49,672 nucleotides of DNA from Candidatus Aphodosoma intestinipullorum (GCA_017694515.1 JADIMV010000056.1:1-49672), one strand, 5' to 3'; counted from the first letter of the stretch, positions 8,750-17,376 are shown. Made by a program: numbers and translations. The notes: generated from the letters alone by a model not told the origin.

Positions 8750-8794
8750 GACTCTTTTCCTTTTTTACCTGTAAAACAAATGACACCAGCCGCA

Positions 8795-10114
8795 TCACTC
8801 CGCGTCCACTCCTATGAGCGTCGCCGGAGTCGCGTCCGTTATTCTCACCCTCACAATCTCACCGATATGATGCCCCCCTTTCGGGAAAACCACCATCTTG
8901 TTCTGCGATGTCCGCCCGCAGAAGCTCTCCCGGCTGCGTTTGGAATATCCCTCTACAAGCACATCGAACTCTCGCCCTACATCGCGTTTGTTGCTTTCGT
9001 GACTAAGCTCCACCTGAAGCGCGATTATCTCATTCAGGCGGCGCACCTTGACCTCTTCGCTTATATTGTCCGGCAGATGGCGCGACGCGAATGTGCCGGG
9101 TCTCTCGGAATATTTGAACATGAACGCCGAGTCGAATGCACACTCGCGCATCAGCGAGAGCGTCTGCGCATGGTCCTCCTCCGTCTCGCCGTGGAAACCG
9201 CAGAAGATGTCAGTGCCTATCGCCGCATCGGGCAGTATCTGTCTGATAGCCGCTATCCTTTCTAGATACCATGCGCGGGTGTATTTCCTGTTCATTGCTT
9301 TCAGCATGGCATCCGACCCGCTCTGCACAGGCAGATGTATGAATTTGCACAGATTGTCGTGCGCGGCTATGACTTCGAGTGTCTCGTCGCTCATGTCTTT
9401 CGGATGGGATGTGGTGAAGCGCACCCTCATGTCCGGCACAGCTTCGGCCACTCGCGCAAGCAGCTGCGGGAACGTGACTGTCTCGCCCTCATGCGTAAAG
9501 CGGTACGAATTGACGTTCTGCCCCAGCAGCGTCACCTCCTTATAGCCCCGCGAATGGAGGTCGCGCACCTCGTTGAGTATCGACTCCACATCGCGGCTGC
9601 GTTCCCGCCCGCGTGTGTACGGCACTATGCAGTACGAGCAGAAATTGTCGCACCCGCGCATGATGCTCACGAAGCCCGACACCGGGCGGCCTATCCGTGC
9701 CGGGATAATGTCGCGGTAAGTCTCTGTCCTCGAAAGTTCCACATTGATGGCCTTCTCGCCGGCCTCCACTGCCCCGACCAGATTGGGCAGGTCAAGATAC
9801 GAGTCTGGCCCCGCCACGAAGTCCACTCCGTGCTGTTCTATCAGCTCACCCTGCATCCTTTCGGCCATGCACCCTATAACCCCGACGGCAAACACCCTGC
9901 CCTTGCGCCGTAGCGACTGGAAATACTGCAACCGCGAAAGTACCTTCTGCTCCGCATTGTCGCGTATCGAGCAGGTGTTCACAATCGCCACGTCCGCCTC
10001 GCCGAGATTTTCTGTCAGCGAGAAACCGTCCGACTGCATCACTGCGGCAACCACCTCGCTGTCAGCCACATTCATCTGACAGCCGTATGTCTCTATATAT
10101 AGTTTCTTCTCCAT
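8795..10114 (-). CDS. miaB: tRNA-2-methylthio-N6-dimethylallyladenosine synthase
   Basis: A radical-SAM methylthiotransferase that adds a 2-methylthio group to i6A37 of tRNAs reading UNN codons. The N-terminal domain holds three cluster ligands, Cys12, Cys48 and Cys82. The radical-SAM domain has Cys155, Cys159 and Cys162 in RGCDNFCSYCIVP, so both [4Fe-4S] sites are complete. A C-terminal TRAM domain (about residues 375-437) contains VEGYSKRSRESFCGRTSQNK. At 439 aa the length is normal. I chose the ATG at 10114; an upstream TTG at 10150 falls inside the -7 element at 10148-10155. The GRTSQNKMVVF segment fits MiaB rather than MtaB or RimO. Confidence 0.95.
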   Translation of the reverse strand: MEKKLYIETYGCQMNVADSEVVAAVMQSDGFSLTENLGEADVAIVNTCSIRDNAEQKVLSRLQYFQSLRRKGRVFAVGVIGCMAERMQGELIEQHGVDFVAGPDSYLDLPNLVGAVEAGEKAINVELSRTETYRDIIPARIGRPVSGFVSIMRGCDNFCSYCIVPYTRGRERSRDVESILNEVRDLHSRGYKEVTLLGQNVNSYRFTHEGETVTFPQLLARVAEAVPDMRVRFTTSHPKDMSDETLEVIAAHDNLCKFIHLPVQSGSDAMLKAMNRKYTRAWYLERIAAIRQILPDAAIGTDIFCGFHGETEEDHAQTLSLMRECAFDSAFMFKYSERPGTFASRHLPDNISEEVKVRRLNEIIALQVELSHESNKRDVGREFDVLVEGYSKRSRESFCGRTSQNKMVVFPKGGHHIGEIVRVRITDATPATLIGVDAE

Positions 10115-10147
10115 AAAAATCCTCTTCCTGTCTTGCACCGTCAGATA

Positions 10148-10155
10148 CAAAGATA
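10148..10155 (-). promoter_or_regulatory. -7 element (TATCTTTG) for miaB
   Basis: Minus-strand TATCTTTG, 33 bases before the chosen ATG. The -33 element is not evident. A second minus-strand TATCTTTG at 10235-10242 could be an alternative upstream promoter. Confidence 0.55.
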
Positions 10156-10330
10156 ATGCAAACCGAAAGCAGAACCTCCTGAACCTGTTCGTGGAGTTAT
10201 GCTGAGGTGCAGCTTATCTTGTATCTTCGTGAAACAAAGATAGCGAATTTTTTGACACACCGCGTCTGCCGTCCTTTATTTGTCCTCTGCACACAGTTTT
10301 CCATCCTTGGAGTGTCTTCTCCTATCGGTA

Positions 10331-10420
10331 AAAATAAGTTAAAAATACGTACTCTCGCCGTAACTGTACCTTAGCTCCTCCTTAGACGCAGGCTGCCGCC
10401 TAAGGCGAGAGTACGTGTTT
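10331..10420. repeat. Intergenic repeat, copy B (inverted pair)
   Basis: The repeat core occurs here twice, facing itself: ACGTACTCTCGCC at 10347-10359 and its perfect complement GGCGAGAGTACGT at 10404-10416. A smaller CCTTAG/CTAAGG pair lies inside (10369-10374, 10400-10405). The RNA from either strand could fold into a stem of at least 13 pairs. It lies between the divergent miaB and rpmH genes, so it is downstream of no gene and unlikely to be a simple terminator. The rest of 10156-10588 holds the two promoters and nothing else I recognise. Confidence 0.75.
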
Positions 10421-10513
10421 CGTCCCAGATCCGATGGTTTGGAGGATAACGTCGACAACCGTATTTTTACAGACCTGCATACTAACTTTTCTGGAAAAAA
10501 TCGGCCTGATATT

Positions 10514-10543
10514 TTGCCGTGAACGAAAAAAGGCCTATCTTTG
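10514..10543 (+). promoter_or_regulatory. Promoter of rpmH
   Basis: TTG at 10514-10516, 19 bases, then TATCTTTG at 10536-10543: a textbook Bacteroidetes promoter 45 bases before the rpmH start. Confidence 0.8.
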
Positions 10544-10588
10544 CAGGCCAAAAATTGCAAAAGTAGAACCTGAAAATATTGAGTAACA

Positions 10589-10747
10589 ATGAAAAGAACA
10601 TTTCAACCCTCTAACAGAAAGAGAAAGAACAAGCACGGTTTCCGCGAGAGAATGTCCACGGCCAACGGACGTCGTGTCCTCTCGGCTCGTCGCGCTCACG
10701 GCCGCAAGAAGCTCACAGTGTCTGACGAATACTGCAAAAAGGCGTAA
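10589..10747 (+). CDS. rpmH: Large ribosomal subunit protein bL34
   Basis: A 52-residue, very basic protein starting [20 protein letters not shown] and including the [19 protein letters not shown] segment, which identifies L34. The usual Bacteroidetes length is about 51-53. It is expressed alone here: it has its own promoter at 10514-10543 and a strong terminator at 10779-10814. The classical neighbours rnpA and dnaA are absent, as is common in this phylum. Confidence 0.97.
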   Translation: MKRTFQPSNRKRKNKHGFRERMSTANGRRVLSARRAHGRKKLTVSDEYCKKA

Positions 10748-10778
10748 GGGTTAGGCCGCTTTTGCTGAAAAGATAGAG

Positions 10779-10814
10779 AAAGTAAAGATGACCAAACGTC
10801 TTTACTTTTTTTAT
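10779..10814 (+). terminator. Intrinsic terminator of rpmH
   Basis: AAAGTAAAGA (10779-10788) pairs with TCTTTACTTT (10799-10808) around a ten-base loop and is followed by a run of T. Confidence 0.8.
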
Positions 10815-10828
10815 TTCCCTAAAAATCC

Positions 10829-10836
10829 TACCTTTG
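10829..10836 (+). promoter_or_regulatory. -7 element (TACCTTTG) for the PASTA-protein operon
   Basis: TACCTTTG about 130 bases before the ATG at 10967. The long leader holds a GGTTTGGTAAAACC hairpin (around 10852-10867) and several GGTTT/AACC repeats, which might fold further; no known riboswitch is recognised. Confidence 0.55.
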
Positions 10837-10966
10837 TACGGGATAGGAGGCGGTTTGGTAAAACCGTCCATGCAGGTTTGCCGGTTTTGTATTCTGCCTT
10901 CACTGTCTCAGGCGGTTGTTGGCGCGGTTGACAACAGCCCGGCGGCGTAACATTTTCAAAGACATC

Positions 10967-11827
10967 ATGGCGACTAAAAAAACGACAAAGAAACAAAGCG
11001 CGGGGGGCGGCACATTCCTCCGCTTCATCAAAAGCAGATTCCTTTGGCTCAACCTCCTTGCCGCAGTGCTTGCCGGGGTGATGATTTGCCTTGGCGTGCT
11101 ATGGTGGCTCAAAGCCTACACGCGCCACGGAGAGGCCATAGAAGTGCCTGACCTCACGGGGCTATACGTCGAGGAGGCTGAGATACTGCTCAAGGAGAGA
11201 AACTTGAGCTATGAGCTTATCGACTCCGTATACCGCCGCTCACTGCGTCCGGGCGAGATAGCTGAACAGTCGCCCGCCAAAGGGTCTTTCGTCAAGAAGA
11301 ACCGTAAGATATACTTGATAATCAACGCTAAGAGCAAACGGATGGTACGCTTCGGCGACCTCAAAGGCGAATCCTTCAGAAAGGCGCAATCGAACTACCG
11401 CAATTCAGGATTTGTCGTTGACTCTATTGAGCACAAGCCCGCACCGTATGCCGATGAAGTGCTTGACATCAGACTGCTTGCGGACAACCGTCAGCTGCAG
11501 GACGGAGAGATGATACCTGAAGGCTCATCGCTCATACTTGTGGTAGGCAAGACGGAAGAGGGCCTTGAAGTGGTGATTCCGGTTTTCAGGGGAGCGACGT
11601 ACGAACAGGCCGTTGCCATGGTCGGACAGCACGGACTGACATTAGGCGCGACATCGTTCGACAAAGAGCCGGCGGATGATGCCGACAGGCTGCTCTACTA
11701 TGTCTACCGTCAGGAGCCTCACGCCGGTGAGAGTGTCGGCATAGGCACACGGGTAGATCTCTGGTTTTCAAAAGACAAGAACAAGCGTTACGTGGAAAAG
11801 AAGACTGACGACGAGGAGTTCTTCTGA
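10967..11827 (+). CDS. PASTA-domain membrane protein
   Basis: 286 aa. A short Lys/Thr-rich cytoplasmic start (MATKKTTKKQSAGGG) leads into one membrane segment (about residues 25-50, LNLLAAVLAGVMICLGVLWW), then three PASTA-like repeats. The first contains VPDLTGLYVEEAEILLKERN, the last VIPVFRGATYEQAVAMVGQH. PASTA domains bind peptidoglycan or lipid II-like fragments, so a cell-envelope role is inferred. There is no kinase or transpeptidase domain, unlike PASTA proteins of Gram-positives; stand-alone forms of this kind are usual in Bacteroidetes. The ATG at 10967 is preferred to a TTG at 10916. The RluD-type gene starts 74 bases downstream, followed by ddl, an arrangement consistent with an envelope-linked operon. 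Confidence 0.88.
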   Translation: MATKKTTKKQSAGGGTFLRFIKSRFLWLNLLAAVLAGVMICLGVLWWLKAYTRHGEAIEVPDLTGLYVEEAEILLKERNLSYELIDSVYRRSLRPGEIAEQSPAKGSFVKKNRKIYLIINAKSKRMVRFGDLKGESFRKAQSNYRNSGFVVDSIEHKPAPYADEVLDIRLLADNRQLQDGEMIPEGSSLILVVGKTEEGLEVVIPVFRGATYEQAVAMVGQHGLTLGATSFDKEPADDADRLLYYVYRQEPHAGESVGIGTRVDLWFSKDKNKRYVEKKTDDEEFF

Positions 11828-11901
11828 CCCCGGCGGGGAATACGCACAGCGCACTCCCGCAAAGGCAGATGTGACAGGAAAAACTATTCATACATTACGG
11901 T

Positions 11902-12990
11902 TTGGACAGCGACTACATACAGGAGATAGAGGAAGAGACTGACGATGAAGGGTTTGTGCCCTCCGTGCCCGCACCGGGTGAAAAGTTCGTCCACCATCGT
12001 TTTGTAGTGGACAAGGGGCAGACACCGCTGCGTATAGACAAATATCTGGCCAACTGCATGAGCGGCACATCGCGCCATCGCATACAGAACGCGGCCGAGG
12101 CGGAAATGGTGCTTGTAAACGGACAGCCCGTCAAGAGTAACTACAAGGTCAAGCCCGGCGACACGATTGCCATCGTGCTCGACTATCCCAAAAACGACTT
12201 CTCCATCACACCGCAGGAGATACCGCTCAATGTGGTCTACGAGGACAGCGACATACTGCTCATCAACAAGCAGCCGGGCATGGTTGTCCACCCCGGCTTC
12301 GGCAATTTCGACCACACGCTGCTCAACGCCGTGGCATGGTATCTGCGCGATGACCCCCATTTCGACGCGAACAATCCCCGTATTGGCCTCGTCCACCGCA
12401 TAGACAAGGACACATCCGGGCTGATACTCGTAGCCAAGAACGAGTTCGCCAAGGCCAATCTCGGGCTGCAATTCTATTACAAGACAACGGAACGCACATA
12501 CAACGCCCTCGTGTGGGGGACAGTGAAGGAGGAGCGCGGCACAATCAGCGGAGCTCTCGCCCGCGACCCGCGTGACCGTATGCTCTTCGCCGTGACCGAC
12601 CCGGCGGAAAACCCGCTGGCGAAACACGCGGTGACACACTATCATGTGCTTGAGCGTTTCGCTTACTGCACTCTCGTGGAGTGCAAACTCGAGACGGGAC
12701 GCACTCATCAGATACGCGTACACATGAAGTACATAGGCCACACGCTCTTCAACGATGAACGCTACGGCGGCAACGAGCCGCTCAAAGGCGTGCCGACGGC
12801 AAAGTACCGCCAGTTCGTGGCCAACTGCTTTGACCTCTGCCCGCGTCAGGCTCTCCACGCCAAGACATTAGGCTTCAAGCATCCCCGCACGGGCGAATGG
12901 ATGCAGTTCGACAGCGAACTGCCCGCCGATATGCAGGCGCTTTTGGACAAGTGGCGCAAATATGTGCCGGGGAATATTATCGACGACTGA
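11902..12990 (+). CDS. RluD-family 23S rRNA pseudouridine synthase
   Basis: Isomerises uridines in RNA, most likely in 23S rRNA helix 69 or nearby. An S4 RNA-binding domain (about residues 35-100, LRIDKYLANCMSG) precedes the catalytic domain, which has the motif HRIDKDTSG with the catalytic Asp168. The 362-aa length is typical of RluD. The start is unusual: the only plausible codon is the TTG at 11902. A stop lies nine codons upstream, no ATG intervenes, and the next Met falls inside the S4 domain. A purine-rich AGGAAAAA lies about 20 bases before the TTG. Which uridines it modifies cannot be told from sequence alone. Confidence 0.9.
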   Translation: MDSDYIQEIEEETDDEGFVPSVPAPGEKFVHHRFVVDKGQTPLRIDKYLANCMSGTSRHRIQNAAEAEMVLVNGQPVKSNYKVKPGDTIAIVLDYPKNDFSITPQEIPLNVVYEDSDILLINKQPGMVVHPGFGNFDHTLLNAVAWYLRDDPHFDANNPRIGLVHRIDKDTSGLILVAKNEFAKANLGLQFYYKTTERTYNALVWGTVKEERGTISGALARDPRDRMLFAVTDPAENPLAKHAVTHYHVLERFAYCTLVECKLETGRTHQIRVHMKYIGHTLFNDERYGGNEPLKGVPTAKYRQFVANCFDLCPRQALHAKTLGFKHPRTGEWMQFDSELPADMQALLDKWRKYVPGNIIDD

Positions 12991-13022
12991 AAAAACATAC
13001 AGAATATATGGGGAACAGACCT

Positions 13023-14000
13023 ATGAAAAGGACAATAGCTATAGTGGCCGGAGGCGATTCGAGTGAAGTGATTGTTTCACTCCGCAGCGCGTCAGGCATC
13101 TATTCATTCATCGACGGCGACCGCTACACGAAATACATCGTGACGATAGTGGGAACGGAGTGGAACGTGATACTCTCCGAAACGGAAAAAGCTCCGATAG
13201 ACAAAAACGACTTCTCTTTCATCGCACCTGACGGCGTAAAGATACGCTTTGACTTCGCATATATCACCATACATGGCACGCCGGGCGAAAACGGCATACT
13301 CCAAGGCTATCTGCGCCTGCTGCACATCCCGTTCTCTTGCTGCGATGTGCTTGCGTCGGCACTCACGTTCGACAAATACGCGTGCAACAACTTCCTGAAA
13401 TCGTTCGGTATCAGGTGCGCGGAGTCCATACTGTTGCGCCGTGGCGAGACGATAAGCGCGAAAGAGGTCACCCGCCGCATCGGCTACCCCTGTTTCGTCA
13501 AGCCGAGCGTGGGCGGCAGTAGCTTCGGCATAACGAAAGTGAAGTCCGAAGAGGAGGTGCAGACTGCCATAGACAAGGCGTTCGCCGAGGGCGACGAGGT
13601 GATGATAGAGGCCTTTATACAGGGCACAGAGGTGACGAGCGGTATGTACCGCACGAAGACCGCCACGCGCATATTCCCTATAACAGAGGTGGTTACTGAC
13701 AATGAGTTCTTCGACTACGACGCGAAATACAATGGGCAGGTGCAGGAGATAACCCCCGCCCGCGTCAGCGATGAGCTCACCCGTGAGGTGCAGGCCACTA
13801 CAGCCCGCATATACAGCCTTGTCGGGGCGAAAGGCATCATCCGCGTAGACTACATAATATCCGCCGATGGTACAATTAACTTGCTGGAAGTCAATACTAC
13901 GCCCGGAATGACCTCAACGAGCTTCATTCCTCAGCAGGTACGTGCCGCAGGGCTTGACATGAAGGAGGTGATGACCGAAATCATAGAGAACGAGTTCTGA
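13023..14000 (+). CDS. ddl: D-alanine--D-alanine ligase
   Basis: ATP-grasp enzyme that joins two D-alanines for peptidoglycan precursors. The N-terminus (MKRTIAIVAGGDSSEVIVSL) and the central GTPGENGILQGYL, KPSVGGSSFGITKV and LEVNTTPGMTSTSF segments cover the substrate-binding, nucleotide-binding and magnesium-binding parts. The length of 325 aa is normal. An in-frame ATG at 13008 would add MGNRP; I prefer 13023 because a GGGGA lies at suitable distance before it. It starts 32 bases after the RluD-type gene and so is probably co-transcribed with it. Confidence 0.95.
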   Translation: MKRTIAIVAGGDSSEVIVSLRSASGIYSFIDGDRYTKYIVTIVGTEWNVILSETEKAPIDKNDFSFIAPDGVKIRFDFAYITIHGTPGENGILQGYLRLLHIPFSCCDVLASALTFDKYACNNFLKSFGIRCAESILLRRGETISAKEVTRRIGYPCFVKPSVGGSSFGITKVKSEEEVQTAIDKAFAEGDEVMIEAFIQGTEVTSGMYRTKTATRIFPITEVVTDNEFFDYDAKYNGQVQEITPARVSDELTREVQATTARIYSLVGAKGIIRVDYIISADGTINLLEVNTTPGMTSTSFIPQQVRAAGLDMKEVMTEIIENEF

Positions 14001-14043
14001 CATACAGTTTGCTGAAATAACTTGGGCTGCGTCTGCGAATGTG

Positions 14044-14074
14044 TTGCACAGGCCGGGAAAATATAGTACTTTCG
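14044..14074 (+). promoter_or_regulatory. Likely promoter of the polyprenyl synthetase gene
   Basis: TTG at 14044-14046, 20 bases, then TACTTTCG at 14067-14074, one base off the TAnnTTTG consensus. It lies 24 bases before the ATG. Confidence 0.55.
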
Positions 14075-14097
14075 CAAAACAGAAACACATTGGGACT

Positions 14098-15063
14098 ATG
14101 GATATACATGAACTGATAAACAGGCACTTTGAATCCATCGGTTGGGACATTGAGCCGCATAATCTCTACGACCCGATAGCGTACACTCTCGAAGCCGGAG
14201 GGAAACGCATACGCCCGACTCTCGTGCTGATGGCCTGCCGTCTTTTCGGGGGCGATGTGGAAAAGGCACTGATGCCTGCCACGGCGATAGAGGTGTTCCA
14301 CAACTTCACACTGCTGCACGATGATGTGATGGACAATGCGGACACCCGCCGCAAGCGCATGACGGTACATAAGAAATGGGATGTGAACACTGCGATACTC
14401 TCAGGCGACGCGATGATGATTAAAGCGTACCAGTTCCTCGAAAACGTTCCTGCTGACAAGCTGCCCGCCGCGCTCTCGCTCTTTTCGCGCACGGCGATAG
14501 AGGTGTGCGAGGGACAGCAGTACGATGTCGATTTCGAGCGGCGGGACGATGTGACGATAGAGGAATACTACAGGATGATACGTCTGAAAACGGCGGTACT
14601 TCTCGCCGGAAGCCTTAAACTCGGCGCGATTTTGGCCGATGCGCCGGCCGATGATGCCGATGCGCTCTACGATTTCGGCATAGCAATAGGCATAGCGTTC
14701 CAGCTCCGTGACGACTATCTCGACGTGTACGGCGACGAGCGCACGTTCGGCAAGAAGATAGGCGGCGACATCCTTTGCGGTAAACGCACGTTCCTGCTAA
14801 TCAACGCGCTGAAAAACGGCTCTGTCTCGCAACGGCAGACCATTTGCCAGCTGCTGAAAAACGGCGGCATCCCGGCGGAAGAGAAGATAGCTGCCGTGAC
14901 GGCGATATATGACAGCCTTGATATGCCGAAGGTTTGTGCTGATGCGATGGAGGAGTACTACAGCAGGGCCATGCAGGCTCTGTCGCGCATCACGGATAAG
15001 GACGATGCTGAGAAAGCCCCGTTCGTTGAGTTTGCCCGCAGCCTTATGGGCCGGACAGAATGA
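14098..15063 (+). CDS. Polyprenyl (isoprenyl) diphosphate synthase
   Basis: Trans-prenyltransferase that condenses isopentenyl diphosphate onto an allylic diphosphate. Both aspartate-rich motifs are present: DDVMD (residues 75-79) after FHNFTLLH and DDYLD (205-209) after AFQLR, along with GGKRIRP. The first motif has the short DDxxD form. Chain length (farnesyl, geranylgeranyl or longer, for quinones) cannot be read safely from sequence; in Bacteroidetes this family is usually annotated as geranylgeranyl or generic polyprenyl synthetase. Start: ATG at 14098, supported by a promoter just upstream; the frame is open back to 14041. 321 aa. Confidence 0.92.
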   Translation: MDIHELINRHFESIGWDIEPHNLYDPIAYTLEAGGKRIRPTLVLMACRLFGGDVEKALMPATAIEVFHNFTLLHDDVMDNADTRRKRMTVHKKWDVNTAILSGDAMMIKAYQFLENVPADKLPAALSLFSRTAIEVCEGQQYDVDFERRDDVTIEEYYRMIRLKTAVLLAGSLKLGAILADAPADDADALYDFGIAIGIAFQLRDDYLDVYGDERTFGKKIGGDILCGKRTFLLINALKNGSVSQRQTICQLLKNGGIPAEEKIAAVTAIYDSLDMPKVCADAMEEYYSRAMQALSRITDKDDAEKAPFVEFARSLMGRTE

Positions 15064-15133
15064 CGTGCTGACCGCATATATAGACGGTAACATATACTAA
15101 AACACGACTTTATAAAGAAGAAAGTAATCCGCA

Positions 15134-15928
15134 ATGCCATACAGAAGACTGCCAAAGACCGACCAGGCACGCATAAAGTCTCTGGAAAAGGCCATAGAGC
15201 TTGAGCAGATGGACATGAACGAGATACCCGTACCGTTCCGCCTTCTCAACGAGGCCAAGACACAGCTGCCGCTGTTCAAGAACCTTGTACAGCTCTATAA
15301 CTCCGCCTTTGAGGCGCAGGTGGCCGACAGCCGCAAATACCAGACCAACATCCGGAACGCCCGTATGTACATATCTCACTTCATACAGGTGCTGAACCTT
15401 GCTGTCATAAGAAACGAGATAAAGAAAGAACACAAGCTCCTCTACAAACTCAGTCCCGATGACAATACAGTGCCTGACCTCACCAGTGAGACCTCCGTAC
15501 TTGAATGGGGGCAGAACATCATAGACGGCGAGCTGGAGCGCGTCAATCAGGGAGGCATACGGCTGCAGAACCCCAATATCGCCAAGGTACAGGTGTACTA
15601 CGACATCTTCAAGGAGAGCAAGGTTTCCCAGAAAATACGCCAGCAGAGCACGGCGCGCACATTGCAGAACGTCGCCTCCATGCGTGACAGGATTGATGAA
15701 CTCATAAAGGAGATTTGGGATTCCGTCGAGGCGCACTACGCTGGCCTTCTGCCCTACGAACGTTACATGGCGTGCCGTCAGTGCGGCATAATATACTACT
15801 ACCGCAAGCGCGAGCCTGAATTGACCCCGAAAGTGGACAAGGACATACGCGACAACATCAAATCCACGCTGACCTTGGACTTCTCCGAAAGCGATTTGGC
15901 TTCCTCCGGAAACAATGCGGAGGAATAA
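15134..15928 (+). CDS. Hypothetical protein, mostly helical, 264 aa
   Basis: I do not recognise a family with confidence. It has no signal peptide or membrane segment and is probably cytoplasmic. It is rich in Glu, Lys, Gln and Leu, with long predicted helices, for example residues 8-80 and 160-215. A CRQCG sequence near residue 212 is the only Cys-rich spot and is followed by IIYYYRKREPEL. The start (MPYRRLPKTDQARIKSLEKA) has the look of a conserved Bacteroidetes protein of unknown function. It follows the prenyl synthetase by 70 bases and ends at a strong two-way terminator. A structural or scaffold role is only a guess. Confidence 0.75.
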   Translation: MPYRRLPKTDQARIKSLEKAIELEQMDMNEIPVPFRLLNEAKTQLPLFKNLVQLYNSAFEAQVADSRKYQTNIRNARMYISHFIQVLNLAVIRNEIKKEHKLLYKLSPDDNTVPDLTSETSVLEWGQNIIDGELERVNQGGIRLQNPNIAKVQVYYDIFKESKVSQKIRQQSTARTLQNVASMRDRIDELIKEIWDSVEAHYAGLLPYERYMACRQCGIIYYYRKREPELTPKVDKDIRDNIKSTLTLDFSESDLASSGNNAEE

Positions 15929-15950
15929 TGTCGCCGTTTAAAGAAATAGG

Positions 15951-15987
15951 AGACCCTGCCGATGAATATCAAGTATCGGCAGGGTCT
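15951..15987. terminator. Bidirectional terminator hairpin
   Basis: AGACCCTGCCGAT (15951-15963) pairs perfectly with ATCGGCAGGGTCT (15975-15987) around an 11-base loop. It lies between two convergent genes: the hypothetical protein on the left and the ABC ATPase on the right. Confidence 0.8.
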
Positions 15988-16036
15988 TATCTCTTATTCA
16001 GTCTATCTTCAGAAACCGGGCAATACCCTCACGCTA

Positions 16037-16948
16037 TCATGCCTCTCCGCCGCTCACAGTGCGGATGAATATGTCATTCATCGAGGGCAGAGTCTCCTCG
16101 AAAGACACTATCTCGCCGCACGCCATCAGGGACGTAAGCAGGCTGTTGGCATCTGTCCCCTCATTGACTTTCACGGACAGATGCAGCCCGTCGGCCTTGC
16201 TCTCCGATGAAAGGACAGAGAACAGCGCGGGGTCTGGCGCGACTGATTTCGCACTCACGACAGCCCTGTATATATGTTCGCGATAGCGGGCGCGTATGTC
16301 TGATATAGGCCCTGAGAGAACCACCTTGGCGTGGTTTATCAGCGCGATGTCGTCGCACAGCCGTTCCACGGAGTCCATATTGTGCGTCGAGAATATGATG
16401 GTAGCCCCCTCGTCCCGCAGTTTGAGTATCTCGCGTTTGAGCAGCTCCGCGTTCACGGGGTCGAAGCCGCTGAACGGCTCATCGAAAATGAGCAGCCTCG
16501 GGCGGTGCAGCACTGTGGTTATGAACTGCACCTTCTGCGCCATGCCTTTCGATAGTTCCTCCACTTTCTTGTCCCACCATCCCTGAATCTCGAACCTCTC
16601 GAACCAGTGGCGCAGGCCGCGCAGTGCATCGGCTTTCGACATTCCTTTAAGGCGGCACAGGTAAAGGGCCTGTTCCCCCACCTTCATCTTCTTGTAAAGC
16701 CCGCGCTCCTCAGGCAGATAGCCGATGACCGATGTGTCGGCCAGCGTCAGCCGGTGTCCGTCGATAAGCACCTCCCCGCTGTCCGGCATAGTTATCGCGT
16801 TGATTATGCGTATGAGTGTAGTCTTGCCTGCCCCGTTAGGGCCGAGCAGTCCGAATATCCTCCCCTCGTCCACAGAGATGGACACTCTGTCGAGAGCCAG
16901 ATGCCCGACATACTGTTTTGAAACCTCCTTTACTTCGAGAAATGACAT
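16037..16948 (-). CDS. ABC transporter ATP-binding protein (NatA-like)
   Basis: 303 aa with an intact ATPase domain: Walker A GPNGAGKTT near residues 37-45, signature LSKGMAQKV near 133, Walker B LLIFDEPFSGFDP, and the switch His in STHNMDS. The C-terminal ~80 residues resemble DUF4162, typical of ATPases that partner two-component NatAB-like exporters. Such genes are normally followed directly by a permease gene; here the next gene downstream is on the opposite strand and no permease is in the window. It may therefore work with a membrane partner coded elsewhere. A minus-strand TACCTTTG at 17377-17384 could be its promoter, with the MITE-like element in between. Confidence 0.9.
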   Translation of the reverse strand: MSFLEVKEVSKQYVGHLALDRVSISVDEGRIFGLLGPNGAGKTTLIRIINAITMPDSGEVLIDGHRLTLADTSVIGYLPEERGLYKKMKVGEQALYLCRLKGMSKADALRGLRHWFERFEIQGWWDKKVEELSKGMAQKVQFITTVLHRPRLLIFDEPFSGFDPVNAELLKREILKLRDEGATIIFSTHNMDSVERLCDDIALINHAKVVLSGPISDIRARYREHIYRAVVSAKSVAPDPALFSVLSSESKADGLHLSVKVNEGTDANSLLTSLMACGEIVSFEETLPSMNDIFIRTVSGGEA

Positions 16949-17141
16949 TATATGAATCTGTTTATATTACACAATGTATGTATGGACAGGATGCAACTTT
17001 CGGCTACAGCATAGAGCCTCTCCCTGAATGGCAGTCCCGCCAATGCTGCTATTGCGTCACTGCCTGCTAAGATAACGTAAGTCAGACACATCAGCGGCAA
17101 ATTTACTTGACTGCATTCGCTGAACCGACCTTTGTATCCTA
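16949..17141. other. Intergenic, nothing recognised
   Basis: The upstream region of the ABC ATPase gene. No close promoter match, hairpin or open frame of note. Confidence 0.4.
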
Positions 17142-17360
17142 AGAAACTGTTTTGATTTTACCGTCTATATGGATTGGGATGCACCGTTGAGACATATTCT
17201 GTTCTCATGCCCGCAGTAATAGCGGGCTATTTCAAGGGCATGAGGGCGGAATAGGGCCGGCGGGGCGCACAATCCATAGACGAAAACATATCATATCAAA
17301 TACTCATCCTTTTCTGTATAGCTGCAAAAACTGTGTTTGTGGAAAATCAAAACAGTTTCT
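17142..17360. mobile_element. MITE-like element, 219 bp, with 18-bp perfect terminal inverted repeats
   Basis: AGAAACTGTTTTGATTTT at 17142-17159 is the exact complement of 17343-17360. The symmetry extends inward: CCGTCTATATGGATTG near the left end faces CAATCCATAGACG near the right. In the middle, CATGCCCGC/GCGGG and GGGCATG form a hairpin. There is no coding capacity. A small non-autonomous element mobilised by an IS transposase elsewhere is the simplest reading; I cannot assign an IS family and see no unambiguous target duplication. It lies between the ABC ATPase gene and a possible promoter for it. Confidence 0.65.
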
Positions 17361-17376
17361 AATGCCAGCACAGCAG

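Noticed and set aside
17121-17136. Plus-strand promoter GACCTTTG
   Set aside because: The conserved TA of TAnnTTTG is missing, and no plus-strand gene follows before the MITE-like element.
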